A stretch of DNA of 64,000 bases from Pontibacter deserti (GTDB lineage Bacteria; Bacteroidota; Bacteroidia; Cytophagales; Hymenobacteraceae), in assembly GCF_023630255.1 (NCBI RefSeq), contig NZ_JALPRS010000001.1, positions 2,046,001 through 2,110,000 of the forward strand. Direction: 5' to 3'. Shown one piece after another: positions 8,143 to 16,453 of the stretch; positions within the stretch are counted from its first letter, which is position 1, and each line of letters opens with the position of its first letter. Made by a program: the position numbers and the translations under genes. Under the pieces are notes generated by a model, which saw nothing but the letters and a program-made list of their open reading frames with translations, was not told the DNA's origin and did no database searches.

Positions 8143-9396
8143 CTACACATGACCTATCTCCTGCAGCTTTTTCTTAAAGATTACCTGATCAGTCACTTCG
8201 TAAGCGAAAACCAGAATGCCTGTTACCTTATCGCTAGTGTACATTGCCTGGTAAATAAATGTCAGGTAAACCTCTTCCAGTAACCCATTGTCCTGCCTGT
8301 CTAGCTTTATAGGTACTTCTTCAGCTACAAATTCTTTACCTGTAGTATAAACAGTATCCAACAGGTCAATAAAGCCCTGCTCAATTACCTCGGGCAAAGC
8401 TTCAGCAACAGACTTTCCTATCAGATCACGTTTCGGGAATAGCATCTGGTAATTCTCGTTCACCAGTTTAAAACGATGCTCAGGCCCTTCTAACACACAA
8501 AATATAGCCGGGGCTTTCATAATCAGCTTTTCCAGGGTCTGCCGTTCTGATTCGGCTTTCTCAAATGCAAGTTGCACCTGATCTGAAAGTATGGCCATCT
8601 GCTCGTTGGTGTACAGCAGTTCCTGTACCATTTTCCGGGTATCATGTATATCCGTAGAGCTGCCCACCCACATGGTTATATTTCCATCAGCATCTTTCAT
8701 AGGCAGCGAACGGCACAGGTGCCAGCGGTAAACTCCCTCTTTATCACGTTTGCGCAGTTCTACGCGCATTGCTTCGCCTGCTTTAAAGGCAGTCTCCCAT
8801 TTTTCCATTGTGCTTTGCAAATCATCCGGATGAATGATTTCATGCCAGTTCTCCTGCATCAGCTTTTCCAACGGAATGCCGGTATACTCTTCCCATCGCT
8901 TATTAAAGTAGGTCAGATTTCCTTCTCCGTCTGTTGTAAAAATGAGTTGGGGCATTGCCTCCGCCATAAACTGAAACTTTTTCTGACTGGTATCGAGTGC
9001 ATGTTTTGCCTGCTCTCTTTCAGTTACATCTGACGTATGCTGAATGATGTATTCCACGTTGCCGGCAGCATCTAATACAGGCGTATGAGAGGCTTCCCAA
9101 TAACGTACTTCGTAAGAGCCATCCGGTTTGGTCAGGTCATAACGGGTAACATCCAGATAATCTACTTTTTTTGTGTTCAGCGCAATATCCAGTGATTTAC
9201 GAACGGGGTTCTGTTCATAAGGCACATCTTTTTCGGGAAAAGCTTCCAGCAGGAACTTCAGACCAAGTATATCTTCGCGCTTGCGCATCGTGATCTGAAG
9301 ATAATAATCTGTAGCAGCTAAAATTTTATATTCCGGTTCCGGAGACAAGACCACAAGGGCTTCAGGTACTTTTTCGAACAGCTTTACAAAATCCAT
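8143..9396 (-). CDS. PAS-domain sensor protein without output domain
   Basis: 417 residues containing three PAS domains, at about 5-125, 135-255 and 285-405. The first two carry clear PAC segments (RYWEASHTPVLDAAGNVEYIIQHTSDVTERE and YRWHLCRSLPMKDADGNITMWVGSSTDI). A coiled coil of about 30 residues (TNEQMAILSDQVQLAFEKAESERQ) joins PAS2 to PAS3. No histidine kinase, GGDEF or HTH domain follows, and no remnant of one is visible downstream, so this appears complete. It is cytoplasmic. The next gene in the operon is the CZB-like protein, which may be its partner. Confidence 0.85.
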   Translation of the reverse strand: MDFVKLFEKVPEALVVLSPEPEYKILAATDYYLQITMRKREDILGLKFLLEAFPEKDVPYEQNPVRKSLDIALNTKKVDYLDVTRYDLTKPDGSYEVRYWEASHTPVLDAAGNVEYIIQHTSDVTEREQAKHALDTSQKKFQFMAEAMPQLIFTTDGEGNLTYFNKRWEEYTGIPLEKLMQENWHEIIHPDDLQSTMEKWETAFKAGEAMRVELRKRDKEGVYRWHLCRSLPMKDADGNITMWVGSSTDIHDTRKMVQELLYTNEQMAILSDQVQLAFEKAESERQTLEKLIMKAPAIFCVLEGPEHRFKLVNENYQMLFPKRDLIGKSVAEALPEVIEQGFIDLLDTVYTTGKEFVAEEVPIKLDRQDNGLLEEVYLTFIYQAMYTSDKVTGILVFAYEVTDQVIFKKKLQEIGHV

Positions 9397-9527
9397 AATA
9401 CAGGCAGGTATTCAATTTTAGTAGCAGATGGTATCAAAGTTAGGAACTATAGTTGGCTCTGCAACGACTAGAAACGCATAAACAGGCATAGTGTTTAAAC
9501 TATTTTGCCTTAATTTTAGAACCTGCT

Positions 9528-9549
9528 ATTCAGATACAAGCATCTGAAT
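9528..9549. promoter_or_regulatory. Perfect 8-bp inverted repeat upstream of nitroreductase
   Basis: ATTCAGAT, six-base loop, ATCTGAAT, located 72 bp before the ATG of the nitroreductase gene in the divergent gap between it and the PAS gene. It could be an operator or a leader hairpin. No regulator gene is adjacent. Confidence 0.35.
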
Positions 9550-9620
9550 ATCTTATTAATTAAAAATGAGAAGTATAGCCTCTGTTTCTGGCTTCTCGTT
9601 TACCATTACATACAATAGCA

Positions 9621-10205
9621 ATGAACAATAATTTTGATATTATAGCTGGTGTTATTAAAGCCAGGAGAACTACAAAGCCACCACAATTGTCCGGGAAACG
9701 CATACCCGATGAGCAGGTATGGCAACTCCTGGAGTTAGCAGACTGGGCACCTACACACGGACACACAGAGCCATGGAGATTTAAAGTATATGCAGGCGAT
9801 AAAGTAACTCAGTTCTGCCAAAGCCACGCTAGCCTTTACAAGGAACAGTCATCACCTGATAAGTACCAACAGGAAAAGTATGAAAAGCTCCTGCACATGG
9901 GTGATAAAGCCTCTCATATACTTATTGCTTACATGCGTCGTGGCGATTTACCTAAGATTCCTGCTTTAGAAGAGATTGCTGCCACCTCCTGCGCAATACA
10001 GAATCTGTTACTTGGAGCTACTGCGTTAGGTATAGCCAGTTACTGGGGTTCCGGTGGCATGGCCTATCACCCTGCCATGAAAGATTTCCTTCACCTGCGC
10101 GAAGAAGATGTAGTATTAGGTATTTTATACTTAGGTTATTCCGAAAAAGAAGCACCAGCTGGAAAAAGAGTAGTGCCGCTAAGTGATAAAGTGGAGTGGA
10201 TGTGA
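9621..10205 (+). CDS. Nitroreductase family protein (YdjA-like)
   Basis: 194 residues, a single nitroreductase domain. FMN-contacting landmarks are seen: IKARRTTKPPQLSGKRIP near the N-terminus, LADWAPTHGHTEPWRFKVY, and IASYWGSGGMAYHPAMKDFLHL near the C-terminus. The short form and the motif TxPWRF are like the YdjA branch of NAD(P)H-dependent FMN oxidoreductases. The substrate cannot be told. Cytoplasmic and monocistronic. A second nitroreductase of a different subgroup occurs near 44 kb. Confidence 0.88.
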   Translation: MNNNFDIIAGVIKARRTTKPPQLSGKRIPDEQVWQLLELADWAPTHGHTEPWRFKVYAGDKVTQFCQSHASLYKEQSSPDKYQQEKYEKLLHMGDKASHILIAYMRRGDLPKIPALEEIAATSCAIQNLLLGATALGIASYWGSGGMAYHPAMKDFLHLREEDVVLGILYLGYSEKEAPAGKRVVPLSDKVEWM

Positions 10206-10256
10206 TTTTTAATAATCTTATAAAGTATAAGGGCGTTATAATTCTATAGTTTCCGT

Positions 10257-10790
10257 TGTCCAACCACCCCTACCCCTCCTTGTCTAAGGAGGGGAGCTTT
10301 TATTGTTACTGCTATAGTTGCTGTTATAGTTTTATAGTTGCTGCTTTAACACCCCTATAGTCCCCTCAAGGGGACAGTTTTTGCTTCAGCCAATTCACCA
10401 GTTATAGTTCTATAGTTACATCCTGTCGAGCGGACAGGTCGCGACCTGCCCCTACGAAACTATAACCACGAGAAAAGCTATGCAACTATAACTTCTCCTC
10501 TAACTATAAGTTAGCTATCGAACTGATATCAGTCTTTGGGTGGAGCGCCTTTGATTTGTTGCGGTGCCGCAAGGCAACACGAGCACAGCGAGGGTAGCTT
10601 CAAATCAGCAGCGCGAGGCCCAAAGACGAGGCCTCCCGGCCATGAGGGCACCAAAGGAAACTATAGATCTGTAGGTAGGTAAAGCTCCCAGGACTACTAG
10701 TGGCTATGAAAGGATAACTTGGTCTGAATAAGTATAAACCTCAACTATAGGACATATAAGATCCCTCGGTTACGCTCGGAATGACAACAG
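10257..10790. repeat. Dispersed multi-hairpin intergenic repeat, copy 1
   Basis: Shares with 44583-45160 and, for its left part, with 26561-26748 an ordered series of blocks: CCTCCTTGTCTAAGG, ACCCCT-x-TAGTCCCCTC, the hairpin GTCCCC-TCAA-GGGGAC, a GCGGACAGGT / ACCTG block (perfect palindrome CAGGTCGCGACCTG in this copy), then a conserved 120-base folded element. It ends in a block with CTCGG-x-TACGCTC and ATGACAA. The blocks are interspersed with TATAGTT words. Confidence 0.8.
10534..10656. repeat. Conserved folded element inside repeat copy 1
   Basis: Outer stem CTTTGGG (10534-10540) / CCCAAAG (10619-10625), middle stem TGATTTG (10552-10558) / CAAATCA (10601-10607), inner perfect palindrome TTGCGG-TG-CCGCAA (10559-10572), then a tail ending GGGCACCAAAG. 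The second copy at 44827-44948 keeps the stems, with an A-to-G change in the outer stem that converts an A-U pair to G-U. Confidence 0.65.
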
Positions 10791-10931
10791 AAAGTATAAA
10801 ACATAAACCTATAGAAAACGAAAAGCCGCTGGCTTTTGGCACAGCGGCTAATCTACCTTTGGCTATACTTTTATACTATAACCAATGCTGCTTAAACGCA
10901 AACACTAGCTGTATATTATCTTAACTAAAAA

Positions 10932-12509
10932 TTAAAATGGCGGTTCTTCATCAAAATTAGAACTTGGGAAACCGCCACTTCCTTTGCTTCCATCGTTCAT
11001 GCGGCTTCCTAAACGGATAGAGCCAGGTGCTTCGGCATCGAAGGTACTATTTGGTAAGGCATTAAAGCTATTAAACCCGTCTCCGGCAAAATCAGAATCC
11101 AAGTTAGTAAACTTTGTATACTTACCAATAAACTTCAGCTGCACATTCTCCAGAGAACCGTTACGGTGTTTTGCAATGATCACCTCACCCACACCAGCTG
11201 TCGGGTTACCCATTTCATCTTCAGTGATACCGTAATATTCCGGGCGGTAAAGGAAGCAAACCATGTCAGCATCCTGCTCAATAGACCCGGATTCACGAAG
11301 GTCAGAAAGCTGTGGTCGTTTATCGCCACCACGCGTTTCCACGGCACGGCTTAGCTGTGACAATGCGATTACAGGTACGTTAAGTTCCTTCGCCAGCATT
11401 TTAAGCGCACGCGAGATGGAGGCAATCTCCTGTTCGCGGTTACCACCACCCTTGCCTTCAGCGTTACCGCTCATCAGCTGCAGGTAGTCAATAATAATCA
11501 TCTGTATATCGTACTGCGCTTTTAGTCGGCGGCACTTGGTACGCAACTCACGGATCGAAAGACCTGGGGTATCATCGATAAAGATAGGTGCTTCCGTCAG
11601 TTTAGAGATCTTATGGTTGAGCTGTGCCCACTCGTATTCTTCCAGGCTACCTTTTTTGATCTTCTCAGAATCAAGCTCAGCCTCAGACGAAATAAGACGG
11701 TTAACCAGCTGCAGCGACGACATCTCTAGTGAGAAAATGGCAACACCTTTCTTAAAATCAACCGCCGCATTGCGCATACACGAAAGTACGAAGGCCGTTT
11801 TACCCATTGCCGGACGGGCAGCAAGTATAATTAAGTCGGATTTTTGCCAGCCTGAAGTTACACGGTCAAGAGCAGTAAGGCCTGTCGGAACACCTGTCAA
11901 GCCATCATCCTGCTTGCGCTTCTCTTCCAGTTCTTTAATAGCCTGGTGCATCAACGAGCGCATGTCGTCGAAATTCTTACGAATGTTGGATTCCGATACC
12001 TCGTATAGTTTGGCCTCGGTTTTATCCAGCAGCTCAAATACGTCGGTGGTATCTTCAAAAGCGCTCGACAGTACTTCCGAAGAAATAGTGATCAGGTCGC
12101 GCTTAATGGAGTTTTCGGTGATGATACGTGCGTGGTACTCGATGTTTGCTGCCGAGTTTACGCGGGTAGTAAGCTGCGTAACATAATATGCGCCGCCGGC
12201 CAGTTCCAGTTCGCCCTGCTCGCGCAGCTGGTGCGTAACGGTAAGTATATCTATCGGCTCCGACTTATCGAATAAAGCAAGTATAGCTTTAAAGATGCGT
12301 TGATGTGCTTCCTTGTAAAAACTCTGCGGTCGCAGAATATCGATTACTGTAGTAAGGGCATCTTTTTCTAACATCAGAGCGCCTAACACGGCCTCTTCCA
12401 GATCCAGCGCCTGCGGTGGCTTTTTGCCAAGCTCCGATACAGCAGGTGTTTTCTTCTGCCATCCGTTGCGTTGTCCCGCCGGGCGTACGTTCATTTGCAT
12501 TTCCTCCAT
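10932..12509 (-). CDS. dnaB: Replicative DNA helicase
   Basis: About 525 residues. N-terminal DnaG-interacting domain (DLEEAVLGALMLEKDALTTVIDIL), linker helix, then the RecA-like helicase domain with Walker A AARPAMGKTAF (Lys near residue 237), Walker B IIIDYLQLM and the DnaB motif LSQLSRAVETRGGDKRPQLSDLR. It is the hexameric 5'-3' helicase unwinding the chromosomal fork. Start: a GTG at 12515 and ATGs at 12509, 12500 and 12494 are in frame; a minus-strand TATATTTG box at 12522-12515 would put transcription start so close that 12494 may be the true start. The C-terminal tail is Gly/Asn/Ser-rich and disordered. Confidence 0.95.
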   Translation of the reverse strand: MEEMQMNVRPAGQRNGWQKKTPAVSELGKKPPQALDLEEAVLGALMLEKDALTTVIDILRPQSFYKEAHQRIFKAILALFDKSEPIDILTVTHQLREQGELELAGGAYYVTQLTTRVNSAANIEYHARIITENSIKRDLITISSEVLSSAFEDTTDVFELLDKTEAKLYEVSESNIRKNFDDMRSLMHQAIKELEEKRKQDDGLTGVPTGLTALDRVTSGWQKSDLIILAARPAMGKTAFVLSCMRNAAVDFKKGVAIFSLEMSSLQLVNRLISSEAELDSEKIKKGSLEEYEWAQLNHKISKLTEAPIFIDDTPGLSIRELRTKCRRLKAQYDIQMIIIDYLQLMSGNAEGKGGGNREQEIASISRALKMLAKELNVPVIALSQLSRAVETRGGDKRPQLSDLRESGSIEQDADMVCFLYRPEYYGITEDEMGNPTAGVGEVIIAKHRNGSLENVQLKFIGKYTKFTNLDSDFAGDGFNSFNALPNSTFDAEAPGSIRLGSRMNDGSKGSGGFPSSNFDEEPPF

Positions 12510-12514
12510 AAGCA

Positions 12515-12522
12515 CAAATATA
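12515..12522 (-). promoter_or_regulatory. Candidate Bacteroidota -7 box for dnaB
   Basis: Reading the minus strand, TATATTTG fits TAnnTTTG. It lies only a few bases before the first candidate start codons of dnaB, which would make the message nearly leaderless or the ATG at 12494 the true start. The -33 element is not obvious. Confidence 0.35.
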
Positions 12523-12687
12523 TAGCTTCTTATATAGCCTTCGCAGGCAATTAGTTGTTAAAAATTCCTCACGCACATATCAACACTATTTACCCGACCT
12601 GTTAACAATATAAAAAGATTTCCATACACCTTTCCACAAAATATCCACATATTAGTGTATAGCTATTTTTATTTAGCAAAGGTCTTC

Positions 12688-12695
12688 TAACTTTG
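12688..12695 (+). promoter_or_regulatory. Candidate Bacteroidota -7 box for the Mur ligase gene
   Basis: TAACTTTG fits TAnnTTTG exactly, 29 bp before the ATG at 12725. A T-rich stretch about 18-20 bp upstream could be the -33 element. Confidence 0.5.
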
Positions 12696-12724
12696 TCTGT
12701 TTGCAATATCATTTGCACGGTTTT

Positions 12725-14110
12725 ATGGAGAAGAAGGAATTACAACGCATCCACCTGATTGCTATTGGCGGAAGCATTATGCACAACCTGGCACTGGCCC
12801 TGCACGACAAAGGCCTGCACGTAACAGGATCAGACGACGAGATTTTTGAACCCGCTAAAAGCAGGCTGGCTGCGGCTGGCTTACTTCCGGCCCAGGAAGG
12901 CTGGTTCCCGGAGAAGCTGGATAAAACTATAGACGCTGTTATACTGGGTATGCACGCCCGCCCGGATAATCCCGAGTTATTAAAAGCGCAGGAGCTGGGA
13001 TTACCAATATATTCCTTCCCGGAGTTTATTTACGAACAAAGCAAAGACAAACAGCGCATTGTAATCGGCGGTAGTCACGGCAAAACCTCTATCACGTCTA
13101 TCATCATGCATGTGCTGAAGACGTTAGGCCGTAAGTTTGACTATGCTGTTGGTGCCCAGATAGAAGGCTTCGACCGAATGGTAAAACTAACCGATGATGC
13201 ACCAATCATTATCATTGAAGGAGACGAATACCTGTCTGACCCGATCAAGCTCGTACCTAAATTCCACCTGTACCACCACCACATTGCCGTGATCAGTGGC
13301 ATCAGCTGGGATCATATCAACGTGTTCCCGGACCCGGAAATGTACCGCGACCAGTTCCGCATTTTTGCTGAAATGACCCCTAAAGCCGGTACCCTGATCT
13401 ATACAAAAGATGACGAACAGGTACAGTTAGTAGCCGTGCCGCGCAACCCTGCTGATATCAACTATATAGGGTATGGCGTGCACGAGCATACGATAAAAGA
13501 AGGTAAAACTATACTGCACACCAAAAAGGACGGCGACATTGAGATACAGCTGTTCGGGGAACATAACCTGCGCAATATTAATGCGGCCAAGGAAGTGTGC
13601 AAGAAGATAGGTATAAAGGCACACGACTTTTACCAGGCTCTGAAAACATTTAAAGGTGCAGCCAAGCGACTTGAAAAATTAGGAGAAACAGACACCACGG
13701 TTATCTTCCGTGACTTTGCCCATGCTCCATCAAAAGTAAAAGCCACTACCGAAGCTGTAAAAGCGCAGTATCCACAGCGCAAACTGGTAGCTGCCCTGGA
13801 ACTGCACACCTTCAGCAGCCTGAACAAAGACTTTATACCCCAGTATGCCGGTGCCCTGGATAAAGCAGACGAGGCAATCGTTTACTTTAACCCGAAAACC
13901 ATAGAGCACAAGCGCATGCAGATGCTGACGGAAGAAGAGCTGAAAGCTGCTTTCAAAAACCCTAACCTGAAAGTATACACAGACTCTGAAGCACTGCAGC
14001 AGCACCTGCTAAACTATAACTGGCAGAACGCCAACCTGCTGCTTATGAGCTCGGGCAACTATAACAACATCAACATGGAGGCGCTGACCAAGGCGGTTCT
14101 AAACGCATAA
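12725..14110 (+). CDS. mpl: UDP-N-acetylmuramate:tripeptide ligase (Mpl-type Mur ligase)
   Basis: 461 residues from the ATG at 12725. Domain order is that of Mur ligases: an N-terminal UDP-binding Rossmann unit (RIHLIAIGGSIMHNLALAL), the ATP-binding loop GGSHGKTSITS, the central motif SGISWDHINVFPD, and a C-terminal domain starting near VIFRDFAHAPSKVKATTEAV. Mpl ligates the recycled tripeptide L-Ala-gamma-D-Glu-meso-Dap to UDP-MurNAc, saving peptidoglycan precursor. The length is close to E. coli Mpl, whereas MurC is longer in Bacteroidota variants. It is followed after four bases by the exonuclease gene, so the two share an operon. Confidence 0.85.
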   Translation: MEKKELQRIHLIAIGGSIMHNLALALHDKGLHVTGSDDEIFEPAKSRLAAAGLLPAQEGWFPEKLDKTIDAVILGMHARPDNPELLKAQELGLPIYSFPEFIYEQSKDKQRIVIGGSHGKTSITSIIMHVLKTLGRKFDYAVGAQIEGFDRMVKLTDDAPIIIIEGDEYLSDPIKLVPKFHLYHHHIAVISGISWDHINVFPDPEMYRDQFRIFAEMTPKAGTLIYTKDDEQVQLVAVPRNPADINYIGYGVHEHTIKEGKTILHTKKDGDIEIQLFGEHNLRNINAAKEVCKKIGIKAHDFYQALKTFKGAAKRLEKLGETDTTVIFRDFAHAPSKVKATTEAVKAQYPQRKLVAALELHTFSSLNKDFIPQYAGALDKADEAIVYFNPKTIEHKRMQMLTEEELKAAFKNPNLKVYTDSEALQQHLLNYNWQNANLLLMSSGNYNNINMEALTKAVLNA

Positions 14111-14114
14111 TTTT

Positions 14115-14927
14115 ATGAAACTGAACCTGAAACGCCCCATCGTATTCTTCGACCTGGAAACCACCGGCACCGACATCTGCAAAGACAGAATTGTAGAAAT
14201 AAGCGTGCTGAAAGTTAAGCCCGACGGCGAGGAAATTTTGAAAACCCGCAAGATCAACCCGACAATTCCAATTCCGCTGGAGTCGAGTTTGATACACAAG
14301 ATTTACGATGAGGACGTAAAGGACTGCCCTACTTTTGCACAGGTGGCTAAAAACTTAGATGAGTTCATGAAAGGCTGCGACCTGGGCGGGTATAACCTGA
14401 TCAGGTTCGATATCCCGTTGCTGGCCGAGGAGTTTCTGCGTGCAGGTATTGATTTTGACCTTGATAATCGAAATGTAGTAGATGCCTGCCGTATTTTCCA
14501 TATGATGGAGCAACGTACCTTATCAGCAGCCTACAAATACTACTGCGATAAAACTTTGGAAAATGCACATAGTGCTGAAGCTGATACGGTAGCAACTTAC
14601 CATATTTTAATGGCCCAACTGGACCGTTACCAGAACACCCCGGTTGAGATTACGGAAGGCATTGAAGAATTTCCGGTACAGAATGATATGGCGCAGCTGC
14701 ATAAGTTCACGTTCCAGAAAACAGCTGATTTGGCTGGCCGCATAGTCTATAATAATGCTGGGCAGGAAGTATTTAACTTTGGCAAGCATAAGAATATAGC
14801 AGTAGAGGAGGTGCTGCAAAAAGAACCAACTTATTACGACTGGATGATGAAAGGTGATTTCCCGTTGTATACTAAAAAGATCTTAACCCGCATCCGCCTG
14901 CGCAGCATGCAGAGCAGTATATCGTAA
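14115..14927 (+). CDS. DnaQ-like 3'-5' exonuclease with C-terminal DUF3820-type domain
   Basis: 270 residues. The exonuclease domain (about 8-180) carries ExoI VFFDLETTGTDICKDRIVEIS with catalytic Asp-Glu, ExoII GGYNLIRFDIPLLAEEF, and ExoIII HSAEADTVATYHIL (HxAxxD). The last 60 residues (FNFGKHKNIAVEEVLQKEP, then YYDWMMKGDFPLYTKKI) form the small domain found as DUF3820 after such exonucleases. It probably trims single-stranded DNA or RNA ends in repair or proofreading; the exact substrate is unknown. It is four bases downstream of mpl and ends at a strong terminator. Confidence 0.9.
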   Translation: MKLNLKRPIVFFDLETTGTDICKDRIVEISVLKVKPDGEEILKTRKINPTIPIPLESSLIHKIYDEDVKDCPTFAQVAKNLDEFMKGCDLGGYNLIRFDIPLLAEEFLRAGIDFDLDNRNVVDACRIFHMMEQRTLSAAYKYYCDKTLENAHSAEADTVATYHILMAQLDRYQNTPVEITEGIEEFPVQNDMAQLHKFTFQKTADLAGRIVYNNAGQEVFNFGKHKNIAVEEVLQKEPTYYDWMMKGDFPLYTKKILTRIRLRSMQSSIS

Positions 14928-14942
14928 GCTATACTTTACAAA

Positions 14943-14980
14943 CAAAAAAGGCTGCCAGTAATGGCAGCCTTTTTTGTTTA
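14943..14980. terminator. Bidirectional rho-independent terminator
   Basis: AAAAAAGGCTGCCA, short loop, TGGCAGCCTTTTTT: an 8-bp GC-rich stem plus A/T extension, between the exonuclease gene and the converging minus-strand lipoprotein gene whose stop codon touches it. Confidence 0.9.
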
Positions 14981-15634
14981 ATCTGGTTGGGGAACCGGTG
15001 CAGGTCTTTTTGTTTCACCTTCCCGCATGTTCCGTAACCTTGCATCTTTTAGCAACTGATTTGTAGAGCTTTCTTTCTGCTCGCATAAGTTGCCAGGGGC
15101 GCGGCTTTCACATTCGCAACCTGTTATCTGGTTACCCGAAAATGTAAAGTAGCAGAAACTACAGCCTGTTCCGGCACCGCATATATACTTGTTACTGTTA
15201 CTACTTAGGTATAAACTGTTATCGGAGGCTACATCTAGCTCCAGGGCCATAGCACGGTAAGCACCGTTGCGTATACCCATGCCTACTAAGTAATATCCGG
15301 CTTTATCCTGTTTTGTCTCCTGCACCTTACGTATCATCACCTTATCTACCACCGTTCCATCGCCGAACTCCTTAATAAAAGGCTGCATCAGGTCCTGAGG
15401 TGGTACAATATAATCCACACTATCGAAAACCACCTGTGCTAAAAGCTGCCCGTTGTAAGCTGCTGAGTCAGCACTTTCTCCTTCCGCTAGTTCTTCAGGG
15501 TCTTCGCTCTCTTCCGGAAATGCTTCGCGGCGGGTACAGGCCCCGGCCATCAGGAGCACAATTGCAAATATTGCAACCAGGCGGGCGCTAACCGGCATTG
15601 TGTACCAGTGGCGCATAAGGGTGATTTTAGACAT
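14978..15634 (-). CDS. Cysteine-containing lipoprotein of unknown function
   Basis: 218 residues. The signal sequence ends in LLMAGAC, with the lipidated Cys at 33 if translation begins at 15634; the Met at residue 13 (MPVSARLVAIFAIV, position 15598) gives a more usual leader and may be the true start. After an acidic linker the protein has a sheet domain and then a cysteine cluster (CGAGTGCSFCYFTFSG, GCECES, GNLC) with seven cysteines in about 40 residues, which suggests disulfides or metal. The C-terminus is Pro/Arg-rich. It is 24 bp after the M48 peptidase gene, so likely co-transcribed. Confidence 0.7.
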   Translation of the reverse strand: MSKITLMRHWYTMPVSARLVAIFAIVLLMAGACTRREAFPEESEDPEELAEGESADSAAYNGQLLAQVVFDSVDYIVPPQDLMQPFIKEFGDGTVVDKVMIRKVQETKQDKAGYYLVGMGIRNGAYRAMALELDVASDNSLYLSSNSNKYICGAGTGCSFCYFTFSGNQITGCECESRAPGNLCEQKESSTNQLLKDARLRNMREGETKRPAPVPQPD

Positions 15635-15658
15635 AGATGTTAGGTGCTTTAATGGGCT

Positions 15659-16453
15659 TTATTTTCTGTAATATTTTTTTGCTTCAGGTATAAAGCTCTT
15701 CAGGTTGTTCAGGCGTGTGCCGGCGCTCGGGTGAGTCGACAAGAACTCGGGTGGTGCCTGTCCGCCTGCTTTTGCCTCCATACGCTCCCAGAACGGAATA
15801 GCAGCCTCAGGGTTATACCCTGCCATAGCCATAAATATCAAACCTAATCTATCAGCTTCTGTTTCCTGGGTACGGCCATACTTAAGCATTCCGAGCTGTG
15901 AACCAACGCCATAAACGGCCATCACCAAATTCTGAGCTGTGCCTGGTTGCGAACCAGCCAGTGCTGAAAGTGTTTGTCCGCCGAACTGTTGCGCCAATGC
16001 CTGGCTCATTCGTTCGTTACCGTGCTTGGCAATTGCGTGAGCTATCTCATGGCCCATTACGACAGCAAGGCCAGTTTCGTTTTGTGCAACTGGTAAAATT
16101 CCGGTATAAACTACGGTTTTTCCGCCAGCCATGGCCCATGCGTTCACTTGTTTGTCTTCAATCAGGTTAAATTCCCATGCAAAACCCTGTAATTCAGCTG
16201 ACATTCCATTTTGTGCCATGTATTGCTCCACGGCTCGTTGAATGCGCTGGCCGGCACGTTTTACCATAGCAGTAGACTGTGCGTCGCGCGATAGTTTATG
16301 CTCTTTTAAGAATTGGTCGTAGGCGTCATAACTCATCGACTGCATTTGCGCGTCGGATACGAGGTTAAATTGTTTACGGCCCGTAATTGGTACCGTGGTA
16401 CAGGCAGCCATCATAACTACAGCTGCTGAAAAAGTTATTATTTTCTTATACAT
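15659..16453 (-). CDS. M48-family metallopeptidase, lipoprotein (LoiP/YcaL type)
   Basis: 264 residues. Signal peptide with lipobox MMAAC (Cys18), then TTVPITGRKQFNLV, the standard opening of this subgroup. The zinc motif HEIAH spans residues 135-139 and the third ligand is the Glu of TEADRLGLIFM. A C-terminal HPS-containing segment (LSTHPSAGTRLNNL) completes the family pattern. These periplasmic, membrane-tethered proteases take part in envelope quality control. The gene starts the M48-lipoprotein pair; a 368-bp divergent promoter region separates it from the FAH-family gene. Confidence 0.92.
   Translation of the reverse strand: MYKKIITFSAAVVMMAACTTVPITGRKQFNLVSDAQMQSMSYDAYDQFLKEHKLSRDAQSTAMVKRAGQRIQRAVEQYMAQNGMSAELQGFAWEFNLIEDKQVNAWAMAGGKTVVYTGILPVAQNETGLAVVMGHEIAHAIAKHGNERMSQALAQQFGGQTLSALAGSQPGTAQNLVMAVYGVGSQLGMLKYGRTQETEADRLGLIFMAMAGYNPEAAIPFWERMEAKAGGQAPPEFLSTHPSAGTRLNNLKSFIPEAKKYYRK

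Larger units (their letters stand above)
10206..10931. other. Gene-free convergent spacer filled by dispersed repeats
   Basis: 726 bp between two converging genes. No credible coding region is seen. It holds repeat copy 1 (about 10257-10790), many TATAGTT/AACTATA words, and an imperfect hairpin around 10822-10858 (AAAAGCCGCTGGC ... GCCAAAGG), possibly acting as a terminator. Confidence 0.7.

Noticed and set aside
8143-9396. PAS protein as a truncated histidine kinase
   Set aside because: No H-box, HATPase motif or frameshifted remnant was found between its stop and the next gene; the next gene is an intact separate protein.
11536-12186. 216-codon plus-strand open frame over dnaB
   Set aside because: It lies antisense to a certain dnaB and shows no domain; its Ser/Arg/Leu-rich composition is that of a shadow frame.
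12600-12670. Possible replication origin or DnaA boxes upstream of dnaB
   Set aside because: Only two loose matches (TTTCCACAA, ATATCCACA) occur; there is no cluster, no DnaA gene and no obvious AT-rich unwinding repeat set.
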